NCBI RefSeq assembly: GCF_008039615.1
Contig: NZ_VDUZ01000052.1
Coordinates: forward strand, 1 to 59,801
Length of the DNA stretch: 59,801 nucleotides
Reading direction: 5' to 3'
DNA from: Vineibacter terrae
GTDB lineage: Bacteria; Pseudomonadota; Alphaproteobacteria; Reyranellales; Reyranellaceae
Of this stretch, positions 49,476 to 58,151 are shown piece after piece. The notes under the pieces are model-generated. The model saw only the letters and a program-made list of their open reading frames with translations. It was not told the origin of the DNA and ran no database searches. Both the position numbers and the translations under genes were made by a program. Within the stretch, counting starts at the first letter, position 1; the number at the start of each line of letters is the position of its first letter.

Positions 49476-51545
49476 ATGCCTCTGAAGGTGAGACTGCCGC
49501 AAATGCCTTTGTATGCGGGCTTCGCGGCCGGCGCTTTGGGGTTACTAGGCATCATTGAGTCTTACACTGGCGTCGTATCGGTGCCCCTGCTCTACACTCT
49601 ACGCGGTGCCTGGCTCGGGGCAATCGGCGGTGCCGTTGCGCTGGGCGTCGTGTTCAGGCGGCATCAGCCTGGGCTCCTGTGGCCAACAATCGCCATCAGC
49701 GCTATCGGCATTGTCTTCTTCTGGGTGTTTGACGGTACGGGTGCCAGCGCCACGCCGGCGACCGACCCCATTGCCTTCGTCAACCGCCTCTATCTGCCGG
49801 CACTCTTCCTCGTTTTGAGTCTGGTGCTTTTCATTTTCACGTTCCGCATCGGACTCGCGGCCTATGCGCTGTTCGCACTTTGCGTTGGTCTGATGCTCGC
49901 TATCAACTTCGACAGCGCTGCTATTGGGATCGGCGCATTCGCCACGTTCGGCGCACTCATGGCCGTCATCAACTACATCGTGCAACTTGTGTTGGACCAC
50001 CGCCACGATTTCTGCCGCGCGTTGCGGGACTGGCGACAAAACAGAACGCTGCCTGGAACGGGACAGCCGTCGCTCTGGAGACTGGTATGGATCTGGGGCT
50101 TCGCGTTTCTCCTGACCCTGACTGGTGCGCTCTTCAACTACAGGATTCAAAGCGAACTCACCGAGGCTGCATACAAGATCGAATACAAGGATGGCGTCAC
50201 GGTCATTCGGAAGGATTACAGAATTGCCGTTCAAGACCGCGATCTGGAACATGATATGCGCTTCTCCATTCAAGCATACAGAGCGGACAATAGGGAAGCG
50301 TTCGAAATTGACCTGGAGAGGGTAAGGTGGGCCACAAAAGCGAACATCGAGACGTTTCCTCAAACGCTCACTGACAGCTTTGCGAAATTACGCCCTCCCG
50401 TGTTGGATAGCGGCAGGCCGTGTAACGGGTTCAAATTCAAACTCGGCTCCGTACGAACGCCCTGTCGGAATCTGGTCAACTCGGGAAACGGAGCGGTCCA
50501 AGGAGAGTTCAACAAAAGACAGGAAGTCTTCAACAAATTCGTCGCTAAAACGGCGGTCAAGACCGAGTCCGAGCGGCAGCAACGTCTTGAGGAGGCACGT
50601 GCATTGGGCCTCAAGTTGATCGACGAATTCTTCGACGACCTTCAGAGGACCGCCGATGCGGCGTTCTTGGCCACCCACATCCTAAGCGGCCTGAGTTACC
50701 TCATGTTGGCCGGCGCTCTGGTCGCCGCCGCGCAGATGGTGCTCGGCCGGGCGATCTACCGGGAGCAAGAGCCGCAGATCGCGCCGTCACGGGAGCAGAC
50801 GTTCCGGCTCCCTGGTGGCGGCCCCAGTCAAAATCTGTCGTTGGTTCACTCGCCAGTCATGTATCTGACCGATCAGTCTGACCCTGAATATCCCGAAGCG
50901 AAAGTTGCGGACAAGGACATCCAGGATTGGTACGTGAGTCTGCGGATCGCGAGACGGGGCGAAGGCACGCAGATGTGCCTGTCGATGCCCGATCCGCACC
51001 GGTGCTTCCTGCAACGACTCCTGACAGCGCGCCTGATCGTGACCCGCATTGCGATGCAGAGCGCGCTGCACACCAATGATCCGCCGCAGATCTCGGTTCC
51101 CGGCGACCACAACCTGGTGCGGATCAGGATCAAAAAAGGCCAGCAGGTGTGTTTTCGCATGCGCGACCTGGCGGCTTTCACCACTGGTGTGACGTTCCGG
51201 TCGATCTACACCACGTATATTGGCGCCCACTTCCTGGGCCTGGGGACGTTCTACGGCGTAGCGGAAGGCGAAGGCGGGCACTTGGTCCTGCAGTCAGATG
51301 GCGAACAGGTGCAACTGAGCGCCAAGGGCGACTCGACTCCGGCGGTCAATCTGCTGGCGTGGGACCGCGCTCACGAATTCTCCCTGGCGCAGAAGTTGAG
51401 TGTCAGCGGTGTGTGGTTTAACGACCCGTCGCTGAAGCTACGGTCCGCCAGCGGCTGCGCCGTTCTGGACGAGAGCTGCGCGCCGCGCTTCCCCTTGGCG
51501 AGCCGCATCTGGCGGCTGTTCCGATACCTGGTGCTTCCGGTGTAA
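49476..51545 (+). CDS. Large polytopic membrane protein with C-terminal AIM24-like domain
   Basis: This 689-residue protein starts MPLKVRLPQMPLYAGF, with GGGGAAG five bases upstream; ATG 49464 and TTG 49440 are alternatives. There are seven membrane helices in residues 10-225 (for example LYLPALFLVLSLVLFIFTF), then a soluble, probably periplasmic region of about 190 residues with two cysteines, one more helix at about 410-435 (LSGLSYLMLAGALVAAAQMV) and a cytosolic C-terminal domain. Its end (VRIRIKKGQQVCFRMRDLAA, FYGVAEGEGGHLVLQSDGEQ) resembles AIM24/DUF124 beta-sandwich proteins, though weakly. I know no protein with this combination. Confidence 0.7.
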   Translation: MPLKVRLPQMPLYAGFAAGALGLLGIIESYTGVVSVPLLYTLRGAWLGAIGGAVALGVVFRRHQPGLLWPTIAISAIGIVFFWVFDGTGASATPATDPIAFVNRLYLPALFLVLSLVLFIFTFRIGLAAYALFALCVGLMLAINFDSAAIGIGAFATFGALMAVINYIVQLVLDHRHDFCRALRDWRQNRTLPGTGQPSLWRLVWIWGFAFLLTLTGALFNYRIQSELTEAAYKIEYKDGVTVIRKDYRIAVQDRDLEHDMRFSIQAYRADNREAFEIDLERVRWATKANIETFPQTLTDSFAKLRPPVLDSGRPCNGFKFKLGSVRTPCRNLVNSGNGAVQGEFNKRQEVFNKFVAKTAVKTESERQQRLEEARALGLKLIDEFFDDLQRTADAAFLATHILSGLSYLMLAGALVAAAQMVLGRAIYREQEPQIAPSREQTFRLPGGGPSQNLSLVHSPVMYLTDQSDPEYPEAKVADKDIQDWYVSLRIARRGEGTQMCLSMPDPHRCFLQRLLTARLIVTRIAMQSALHTNDPPQISVPGDHNLVRIRIKKGQQVCFRMRDLAAFTTGVTFRSIYTTYIGAHFLGLGTFYGVAEGEGGHLVLQSDGEQVQLSAKGDSTPAVNLLAWDRAHEFSLAQKLSVSGVWFNDPSLKLRSASGCAVLDESCAPRFPLASRIWRLFRYLVLPV

Positions 51546-51786
51546 GCGGCCTCGCGGCTAGACTGCAAGATGAGCGCAGTAGACGGCCGGCGGCTGCGCC
51601 ACGTGAGCGCAAGGGTATCCATAGCTGGCATCCCAGCCCGTAATCGGGATCTATCGCCTCGTTCTCGCTGGAGCGGTAGGCGCCGGGAGGGAGAGCGTGA
51701 GTCAGGGCCTTGGGTTGTTGAAAGCCCACCTGGGAACCTACCCCGGACGGGGTGGTGCCGGTGAGGTGAAGCGTCGGTCGGGCTGC

Positions 51787-52176
51787 CTATGCCACGCTTC
51801 TTAACCCGAGCGGCGGTGATAGAGGATCGCGTTGCGCGCACGTGTAAGCGCCAACGCGCATACCGGGCATACCGTGAGCAGCGATGTACACCTCGATGCG
51901 GTCGTCCTCTTCGACGAATTGTGAATATTTCGCCACGAGGGCCTTAACGTCCGTCACCTGCCGTAGGAATTTATCCCATTCGGAGGCTTCAACCCTCACA
52001 ATCCCGCTTGCTCCTCCCGAGCTGGGCTCCTGGGATCTCACAAAATCCTCAAACTGGCCGACGCGAACCAGGATGTCTTTGCCGACGGCCGATTGCGCCG
52101 CACTTTTCGACTGAAACATTTTGCCTACGTCCAACAGCCTCGAAACATCGACATACACCGTCACGGTGCCTCTCAC
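51787..52176 (-). CDS. Unknown soluble protein coupled to the holin-like gene
   Basis: The start is GTG at 52176, inside the stop of the upstream gene (GTGA overlap), giving about 129 residues beginning VRGTVTVYVDVSRLLDVGK. It contains VGKDILVRVGQFEDFV, FLRQVTDVKALVAKYSQFVE and EEDDRIEVYIAAHGMPGMRV. The longer frame to 52329 overlaps the upstream gene and is unlikely. No family recognised. Confidence 0.55.
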   Translation of the reverse strand: MRGTVTVYVDVSRLLDVGKMFQSKSAAQSAVGKDILVRVGQFEDFVRSQEPSSGGASGIVRVEASEWDKFLRQVTDVKALVAKYSQFVEEDDRIEVYIAAHGMPGMRVGAYTCAQRDPLSPPLGLRSVA

Positions 52177-52532
52177 AGGTACGCCTCGTCCATTTTCATT
52201 GGCTCCTTGTTTGCTTTGACAGTCGGCTGCGGAAGTCCCCCAAACGCTTCGGCGTTTAGCGGAATGACATTCAGGTACAATTCCGCTGGAGACTTGAAGA
52301 ACTGCGCGGCTAGAGCAAGGGCGAAGCATCCGCCGATGATGTACATGAGATGGCGCAGCGTTCGTTCCATCGCCGGCGTCAGCTTCCTCACGGTGACGGC
52401 GACCATAATGATCACCAGCATCAGACCGGCCAACCCGAGCGGCCCATATTCGAGGAATTTGGCGAGGCCACTGAGGGCTTCGGGTGTTACGCCGTCCTTA
52501 GCCGTGGTTTGTCCCCAATTGCGCGCCGGCAC
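52173..52532 (-). CDS. Small two-helix membrane protein (holin-like)
   Basis: The 119 residues carry membrane helices at about 31-49 (LGLAGLMLVIIMVAVTVRK) and about 60-79 (LMYIIGGCFALALAAQFF), then a hydrophilic tail. Size and two-helix topology resemble phage holins, but nothing else of a phage lysis cassette is nearby, so holin activity is only one possibility. The start is GTG at 52532 with a poor ribosome-binding site. It is coupled to the 51787 gene by a four-base overlap. Confidence 0.55.
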   Translation of the reverse strand: MPARNWGQTTAKDGVTPEALSGLAKFLEYGPLGLAGLMLVIIMVAVTVRKLTPAMERTLRHLMYIIGGCFALALAAQFFKSPAELYLNVIPLNAEAFGGLPQPTVKANKEPMKMDEAYL

Positions 52533-52716
52533 CCTTGGTGCGGTTGCACGTCCGGTTCTCCTTACTGCCGCAATTTATCATGTTTGCAGTCTACTTTCCA
52601 TCCTCCAGTCACAGATGGCTCGCTAACAGGGGAGCCTAGCCAAGTCCGCCCATGCCGCCGCCACTCACACGCTACGACCGGAACCCACGAGATCGACTGA
52701 ACCGCGGTCGCATGGA

Positions 52717-52983
52717 TCAGAACGTGCTTGTCTCTTCACGATAGGTCCTAATTGCCTTCATTTTCCCGTCGGGAAGCGCGACGAGTCGTCTGCCCCGTTC
52801 GGAAGGCGGTGGCATCGAACCCGGGTCAACGTTGAAGTGTTGCAGAAGAAGCGACAGCTTTCGCTGGATGCTTCCCATTCTGCGCTCAAGGCGCTTTTCG
52901 CGGGATGATGCGACGATGCCCATGATCGCCGCGAACAGGCCGGCGGTCGAGAGCACAGTTGCGATGATCACCGAGCTTTCCAT
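52717..52983 (-). CDS. Membrane-anchored bL12-like protein, copy 2, truncated
   Basis: The 88 residues match the 48033 product from VIIATVLSTAGLFAAIMGIV to KMKAIRTYREETS, then TF and stop. The final GASLKEAKALV helix is missing because homology breaks at the repeat edge. The protein may be inactive or serve as a membrane anchor only. It has the same AGGAGC-led start as copy 1. Confidence 0.65.
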   Translation of the reverse strand: MESSVIIATVLSTAGLFAAIMGIVASSREKRLERRMGSIQRKLSLLLQHFNVDPGSMPPPSERGRRLVALPDGKMKAIRTYREETSTF

Positions 52984-53015
52984 GGCCTGCTCCTATACGA
53001 CGAGGTGAGTCGCGC
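52729..53015. repeat. Direct repeat flanking the 48.4-52.7 kb block, copy 2
   Basis: This is the counterpart of 48089-48380. The sequence to the right (53016-53359) has no supported gene. Confidence 0.8.
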
Positions 53016-53359
53016 CGGAGTTTCGGCCTGGATCCGCCGCGCCAACGTGTCGTCATCCGTCGGGAATAACTGCCGAGCTCCGGGACGATTTTGTAAATCT
53101 CACCGGTGCTGGCTTTGCCGATGTAGTAGGGAATGGCCCAGGGCGTACCTGGGCGAGACGCCGTCACCGATCTTGATGGAGAGGGCGACCACCTTGCTGA
53201 TGGTCTGGGTGTAGTTCCCTACTCCGTCGATGAACCTGGCGGGGCCGCGGAAGCAAACCCAAGCGGCGAACGAGTTGAAGATCGGCACTCACCCCTCTAC
53301 CAGAAAAGTTTGAGTTCCTGTATCTTCCTAGCGTGATGGTTGGGACCATTGGGGGATTC

Positions 53360-54436
53360 ATGGTTACCAAATCAACGCTGAGCATTGCAGCACTACTCGC
53401 GCTCCTGCTTGCCTCCTTCACCTCAGAAGCATTCGGCTGCGACCCGAACGAGAGCTGCCGTCGGTGTTTGGTATCGATGTTCGGGAAATGCAAAGTGCGA
53501 GGAAACGACCCAGTTTGTGAGGCTCGCAAGATAGCGTGCCGAGGTGTTCCGCCGATCGTGGACGAAGGCCCTTGGCGAAGTGGTGGTCCGGGGCTCGGGC
53601 CGCTATCGCACGAGGATGTCAAAAGGTGCTTGGAACGACCAGGGGATTGTCCTCAAACAATAATCAGCAACGCTCTTTTCCACCAACTCCGTATGATAGT
53701 TAATCACTATCTTGACTATCTCTATAGGCAGGCAGAGGGCCGGTATCAGGAATTGCCAGAGGAGATGGTCACAGGTGTCGGCCGCTACTACCCGGAAATT
53801 GATCTACGGAAGGTGCGGTTCGCGGTGGATATTAACACCGGCCACGGTCAAGCAATCACCATTGGCTATCGAATTTTCTTCCCACGCAAAATCGATCTCG
53901 ATGACCGAAACGATGTGCTGCTAATGCTCCATGAGCTAGAGCATGTCGTTCAATATGAGCGTCGCGGTGGCATTCGCCCATTCTTGGCGGAGTACATCGC
54001 AAAAATTCCAACCAAGATTATCGAAAGGCGCAGGTTTAATATTCACGATGACCTGGACATTGAACGCGCCGCGAACGCAAAGGCTGATCGCGTGATCACG
54101 GCTTATTATGGTTGGAATTTTAAGTTCTCCAACGCATGCAACAAGCCGATAGACGCGGCGATCAGGTATCTTACTACAAACGATGAATGGGTCACCGTGG
54201 GTTATTGGAGGGCCGACCCCGGTCAGTCATTTTTGCTGGCTGACGACGATAAACCGCTGCGTACAAGAAACGGGATATATTATGTGCATGCGCACGAAGT
54301 CGACGGGGAGAGGTACTGGGGAAGTGAGCGCCGGTACGTAGTCGAAGTGGATAATGAGACACGTAACTTCTCGAAGTTTGAGTTTGAAGCCACACGGATT
54401 GGCTTCTTCACACTGCGATTTACTTGCGACAATTAA
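53360..54436 (+). CDS. Secreted DUF4157-like metallopeptidase with DUF1036-like C-terminal domain
   Basis: The 358 residues start at ATG 53360, with GGGGGA four bases upstream; an ATG nine codons earlier is possible. A signal peptide ends near SEAFG and a cysteine-rich segment (CDPNESCRRC) follows. The metallopeptidase domain has LLMLHELEHVVQYE (HExxH at 191-195) and acidic ligand IERAANAKADRV. The C-terminal 100 residues (NACNKPIDAAIRYL, WVTVGYWRADPGQSFLLA) match the DUF1036 pattern. The gene is less GC-rich than its neighbours and probably recently acquired. It resembles the HELTH protein at 42736 but is exported by its own signal peptide. Confidence 0.78.
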   Translation: MVTKSTLSIAALLALLLASFTSEAFGCDPNESCRRCLVSMFGKCKVRGNDPVCEARKIACRGVPPIVDEGPWRSGGPGLGPLSHEDVKRCLERPGDCPQTIISNALFHQLRMIVNHYLDYLYRQAEGRYQELPEEMVTGVGRYYPEIDLRKVRFAVDINTGHGQAITIGYRIFFPRKIDLDDRNDVLLMLHELEHVVQYERRGGIRPFLAEYIAKIPTKIIERRRFNIHDDLDIERAANAKADRVITAYYGWNFKFSNACNKPIDAAIRYLTTNDEWVTVGYWRADPGQSFLLADDDKPLRTRNGIYYVHAHEVDGERYWGSERRYVVEVDNETRNFSKFEFEATRIGFFTLRFTCDN

Positions 54437-56022
54437 GGGCGGCCTTCCGCTCTGCCTTCCAAAGATCCGCTTTCCCCAGCGGCGCAGGTGGACCGCCCAC
54501 TCGCCGGAGATGGTCAAGGCAAGCGAGCACCAAGGAATCGAGACCCGGCCAAATTTTTCGTCGATCGGGAGAGCTTGCCGACCTGGAGGACGCCAAGCGG
54601 GCGTAGTTCCCTTCCCGCTCGGCTCAGTGCGCTCAAGGGCGACTGCGGCGCCGGTGACGTCGAGGCACGCAAAAAAAAAGGTGCCAAGAATACTTTTAAT
54701 CCTTGCTCCTGTATGCATTGTAATGTGCACACTGCTTTTGTAGTGTACATGTTTACTGACCGAAAATCATGCGCATAAGCGTATCTTTGAGACTTTTCTT
54801 GTTTATCCTCATGAGGGGCAAATAAAAGCCCGCGGAGCGTTGCCGACCTCGATGCGCTACCACCCTATCCGACCATACGCGGAAGGGCTCCAGCGAGTCT
54901 TAAAACGCGTCCTGGAGGGTATCTGAATGCGGGATGTCGACCAGGGTGGCGCGTCAGTCGAAAATGGAGCGATATACTGTCCCTCGGGGTATCTGACACC
55001 GGGATGCGGCGAGAGCGATCGCAGAACACGATAATCGGTGAGTAGCGCGCCCAAGCAGATCACTGCGCGCCGCAGGCCCAATGCAAGTGCGCTTTCGAGA
55101 GCCGGCGTGTGCGTGCGGTGATGGATGTTCTGGACGATGGCATGCTGCACGGAACCGGAGAGCAATGTGGTGCGAGGAGTTGATCTCGAACCCCGCGGAA
55201 CGCCACGTCGAGGTCGACGACGATGGGGACAGAAGCCGAGGCTATCGCCCAGAAGTCGACCGGCCCGACCATGGGCGGCGAGAAGAGGCGCCGAAGATCC
55301 AGATGGGGCGCGAAGCCGGCGCGGCAGATGGACCGGCGAAGGAGTGGTCGCGCGGAACACGGCGAGGGATGCTGACGCCCAAGAAAGTCCAACTGCGCGC
55401 CAAGGGTAAGCCGGTCGCGCGGTCATCTGGAAACCACAGCCCTGGTGGAGGCCGCCGACGGACACGGCCCCCCAATGTCGGTGAGCGGGGTCAGTGACGA
55501 AGAGCTTGAGAACACCAAGGTCGCACCTGAGACGGATGCCTTGGCGATAGATGACGAACGAGATCTAGGGACGATCTTAAAACCGTACAGCGGCGCCAGC
55601 GGGCCGAGCTGTTGTTCATCGGGCGGAAGGCGATGATACGGTCCTGCATGCTCAGAAGCGCCTTGAGGAAGAAGGTTGGAGACGTGCGCGGAAATGATCG
55701 GGAATGATGACGGGCGATGTCGGAATACCAGGACAATCGCCAGACCAATGGGATGGGTTCCCTCATGGGACCTGGGGCCGCGGGAGAAGAATGGCAAGCG
55801 CGGAAACCTGGACGCGAAGCTGGCGTCGCTGACGAGCAGGACATCGCCGGGATCGAACGCCATGGGGATGCGCCCATGAAGATCGGCCGTAGATTCAAAA
55901 ATCGGAAGACGTGCAACGCCTAGAAACAATCACAGGGGCACGACACCGGAAACGAATACCGCGCCGCCACGGGGACCCCGCACGCCAGAAGCCCATGAAC
56001 AAGACCGCCCGGCTTCAGCGCA
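54437..56022. other. Interval without a supported gene
   Basis: Open frames exist on both strands, notably minus 55423-55929 (containing FDPGDVLLVSDASFASRF and LAPLYGFKIVPR) and plus 55445-55636 (VSDEELENTKVAPETDALA). Each looks partly protein-like, but they exclude one another, have no recognised domain and no good ribosome-binding site. One may be a decayed gene. Confidence 0.35.
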
Positions 56023-56898
56023 TCAAGAAAGAGAAGAAGGCTTATCCCGGGCAGCCATGATGATGGCGCAAGTCTCCGAATAGATGGCCCTTGCCTCGCG
56101 CGTGACGGCATGGGAGCAGACGATCAGGTTTCCAGGGACCCGCTTGCTGGTCAGCTCGAAGCTCTTCGCGTTGTAGCCCATCCATTTGAAGAGGTTGTAC
56201 GGCTGACCAGACCACGCCGCCCGATACTTCTCGAAGCGCAGGTCAGCATAGGGGCGCCCCACCGTGAGCAGAACCTCTCTGAGGCGGGCGGCCTCGGTGT
56301 ATGGGACCCCAACAACGCCCTGAAGATGGGGTGGGTCCGAATGCTCGTCGCCTTCCGGATCCTTGCATTCGACGACAAACAGGAGTGGGACTGCATGACC
56401 GAATTCGCGCCTCAGCTCGGTGCGGAGAAGATGGCGCATGTAGGCAGCGTACCTCTTCGGGTGTCGAAGGGCAGCCGCCGTCTTTGTGGGTCCGGGTCTG
56501 AAAGTGAAGTGGGTGTGGTATCCGCTGGAGTAGATCCCCAACGTATCAAATCGAAGGTTTATATCTTCGGGCAGTTCGTAGTAGTCCAAGGGCGCTGCCA
56601 GGTTCCTGTCTCGGTATCGTAGGATCTCCCTCTTGTCCGACACACGCCTCGACAATGCCCTTCTGAACCCTTCCCTTACTAAAGGAGAGCCATCGCGGGT
56701 TGGTCCCAGGTCTACCTCCATTAGATCAAGGAAATCGCGCATTTCTCGCGCTGCGATCACCTTCGGATCGAGGGGCTTCCTTGCGCGCTTTTTGCGCCGC
56801 ACCCCGGTTGGCCGGAACCGCCCGTGCCGCTTGCGCCATTCCCGCGTCAGTTCCAGGAGCGGATCGCATCCGGAACTCTCCCCAGCACTCGACATCAA
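56023..56898 (-). CDS. Conserved unknown protein, possibly a Rep/relaxase-like HUH relative
   Basis: The 291 residues start with a basic region (about 20-45, RRKKRARKPLD). The conserved-looking core has YSSGYHTHFTFRPGP, LLFVVECKDPEGDE, PPHLQGVVGV and YNLFKWMGYNAKSFELTS. The order (beta strand, PHLxG motif, then a Tyr/Lys helix) recalls rolling-circle Rep and relaxase-like HUH proteins, but the second motif histidine is replaced (HLQ in place of HxH), so activity is doubtful. It is isolated, with no replication origin seen. Confidence 0.5.
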   Translation of the reverse strand: MMSSAGESSGCDPLLELTREWRKRHGRFRPTGVRRKKRARKPLDPKVIAAREMRDFLDLMEVDLGPTRDGSPLVREGFRRALSRRVSDKREILRYRDRNLAAPLDYYELPEDINLRFDTLGIYSSGYHTHFTFRPGPTKTAAALRHPKRYAAYMRHLLRTELRREFGHAVPLLFVVECKDPEGDEHSDPPHLQGVVGVPYTEAARLREVLLTVGRPYADLRFEKYRAAWSGQPYNLFKWMGYNAKSFELTSKRVPGNLIVCSHAVTREARAIYSETCAIIMAARDKPSSLS

Positions 56899-57329
56899 TA
56901 CCTCTTACTGTGTTCTCGCTGACCGATCGCCCGGCCGGCGTTCTGCTGTCCTGGCCTCGGTGGAGGATCGGTCCCCTTACACCGGCAGCGCACGAAGAGC
57001 GTGAAGACGCATCCAGGATGCACGTCTATGGATCAAGTCTTCAGGTAGGTGGCCTTAAAGGCAGCTCGCCGCCGCCGCCGCAGGTTCAGCGCCACGGCAG
57101 CGAGGCTGTTCTGCATCTGCGGCCATGGCTCGCAGGCATGACGCGACCAAGCCCGCGCTTGCGACGTTGGCCTTTTCGCCGTTGCTGGCACCCTCGCCGC
57201 TGGCGAAGCTGTGCCGGCCCTGCTGATCTGCATGCTGGCCTTCGGGGCGACCGTCACTGGAGCGTGCAGGTCGACCACCTGCTCGCGACGGCCCGCGGCG
57301 AGTTCCGGCGATCTGCCTACGCCGCAACG
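56899..57329. other. Interval without a supported gene
   Basis: Only short competing frames are present. A minus-strand tail MQNSLAAVALNLRRRRR near 57060-57110 looks faintly like a coding end but has no recognisable family. Confidence 0.35.
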
Positions 57330-57586
57330 TCGTCGGGCAGCCCCTCCTCCCTTATTTCTATCGGGCCGGCAATGATCCGAAGATCCGCTTCGCAAAGCGT
57401 CTGAGCGAACTCGAGCACGTCGCGCGAGGCTGCGATGCCGCCATCCCTTTGCCGCTGGCGACGCTCGAGGGCCTGATGTCCGTCCTTTCTACGGGTCAGT
57501 TCTACAGCCAGAACATCAAAGGTTCGGGCGGTGGTGGTCCTTACGATTGTCGAACGCATCGGGTTCCGGCGTATTCGCCGCGGTGA
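57330..57586 (+). pseudogene. Start-less protein-like fragment
   Basis: A plus-strand frame without a start codon reads RRNVVGQPLLPYFYRAGNDP, KIRFAKRLSELEHVARGCDA and LEGLMSVLSTGQFYSQNIKG before TGA, with about three quarters G or C at third positions. The minus frame 57317-57622 (DVLAVELTRRKDGHQALERR) competes and cannot be excluded. It is probably a truncated gene; family unknown. Confidence 0.3.
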
Positions 57587-57993
57587 CTGCCCGCTTGGAT
57601 GATAGGGAGGCAATGGTGCCACGCCGGCACGCCGAACTGTGGCGGATGCCCTTTGGACAACGTGCGCGCCTGGAGCGTGGTGCGGATTTGATCACCCTAA
57701 TTTTGCGGCCCTGTGGGGGCGCCCCCCGGTCCGGTGAACTCCGCCGCCTCACTGTTCGATCGGACGATCTTTCGCGCCCCCCGCTGTTTGGGTGTTCGGC
57801 TGTCTGCTCGATCTCGGTGGTCAACTTCGTTATGCCGGACGTCGCCGGGAGGGTGTCCCACGTGCTGTCGTTTGCGCTGGTGATCCACACCCCGGCGTCA
57901 CACGGGCCGTAGCACTTGTGGAGCCATGGGGTCGTCAAGCGTGCGCACGAAATTGTACCGGACGGTATAGAGCGCGACCATGTGAAATGCCGA

Positions 57994-58122
57994 TTATTTC
58001 TTCGGCTCGGGCTCCTTCTTCGGCTCAGGCTCCTGCTTCGGCTCGGTCTTCTTCGTGGGATCGATGACGGTGACGTCACCGGGCTTCCACGTGAACTTAT
58101 CGGGATTGACCTGCTTCGACAT
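57994..58122 (-). CDS. 42-residue protein with EPKK/EPEP tail
   Basis: AGGAAGG five bases before ATG 58122 starts a frame encoding MSKQVNPDKFTWKPGDVTVI, then a tail of repeated Glu-Pro-Lys units (EPKQEPEPKKEPEPKK) to TAA at 57994-57996. The opposite strand shows the same tract as CTTCGGCTC repeats. The N-terminus KFTWKPGDVTV looks like a short beta element. It lies 29 bases downstream of the PD-(D/E)XK gene on the same strand and is probably co-transcribed. The role is unknown; a charged tether or inhibitor peptide is conceivable. Confidence 0.6.
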   Translation of the reverse strand: MSKQVNPDKFTWKPGDVTVIDPTKKTEPKQEPEPKKEPEPKK

Positions 58123-58151
58123 AGACACCTTCCTTGTGACATCAGCTAACG

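Noticed and set aside
49599-50363. 254-residue minus-strand frame opposite the large membrane protein
   Set aside because: Rich in Arg/Glu/Gln with no motif, opposite a frame that encodes regular membrane helices.
51787-52532. Prophage lysis cassette
   Set aside because: The two-helix protein is holin-like, but there is no endolysin, spanin, capsid, tail or integrase gene nearby.
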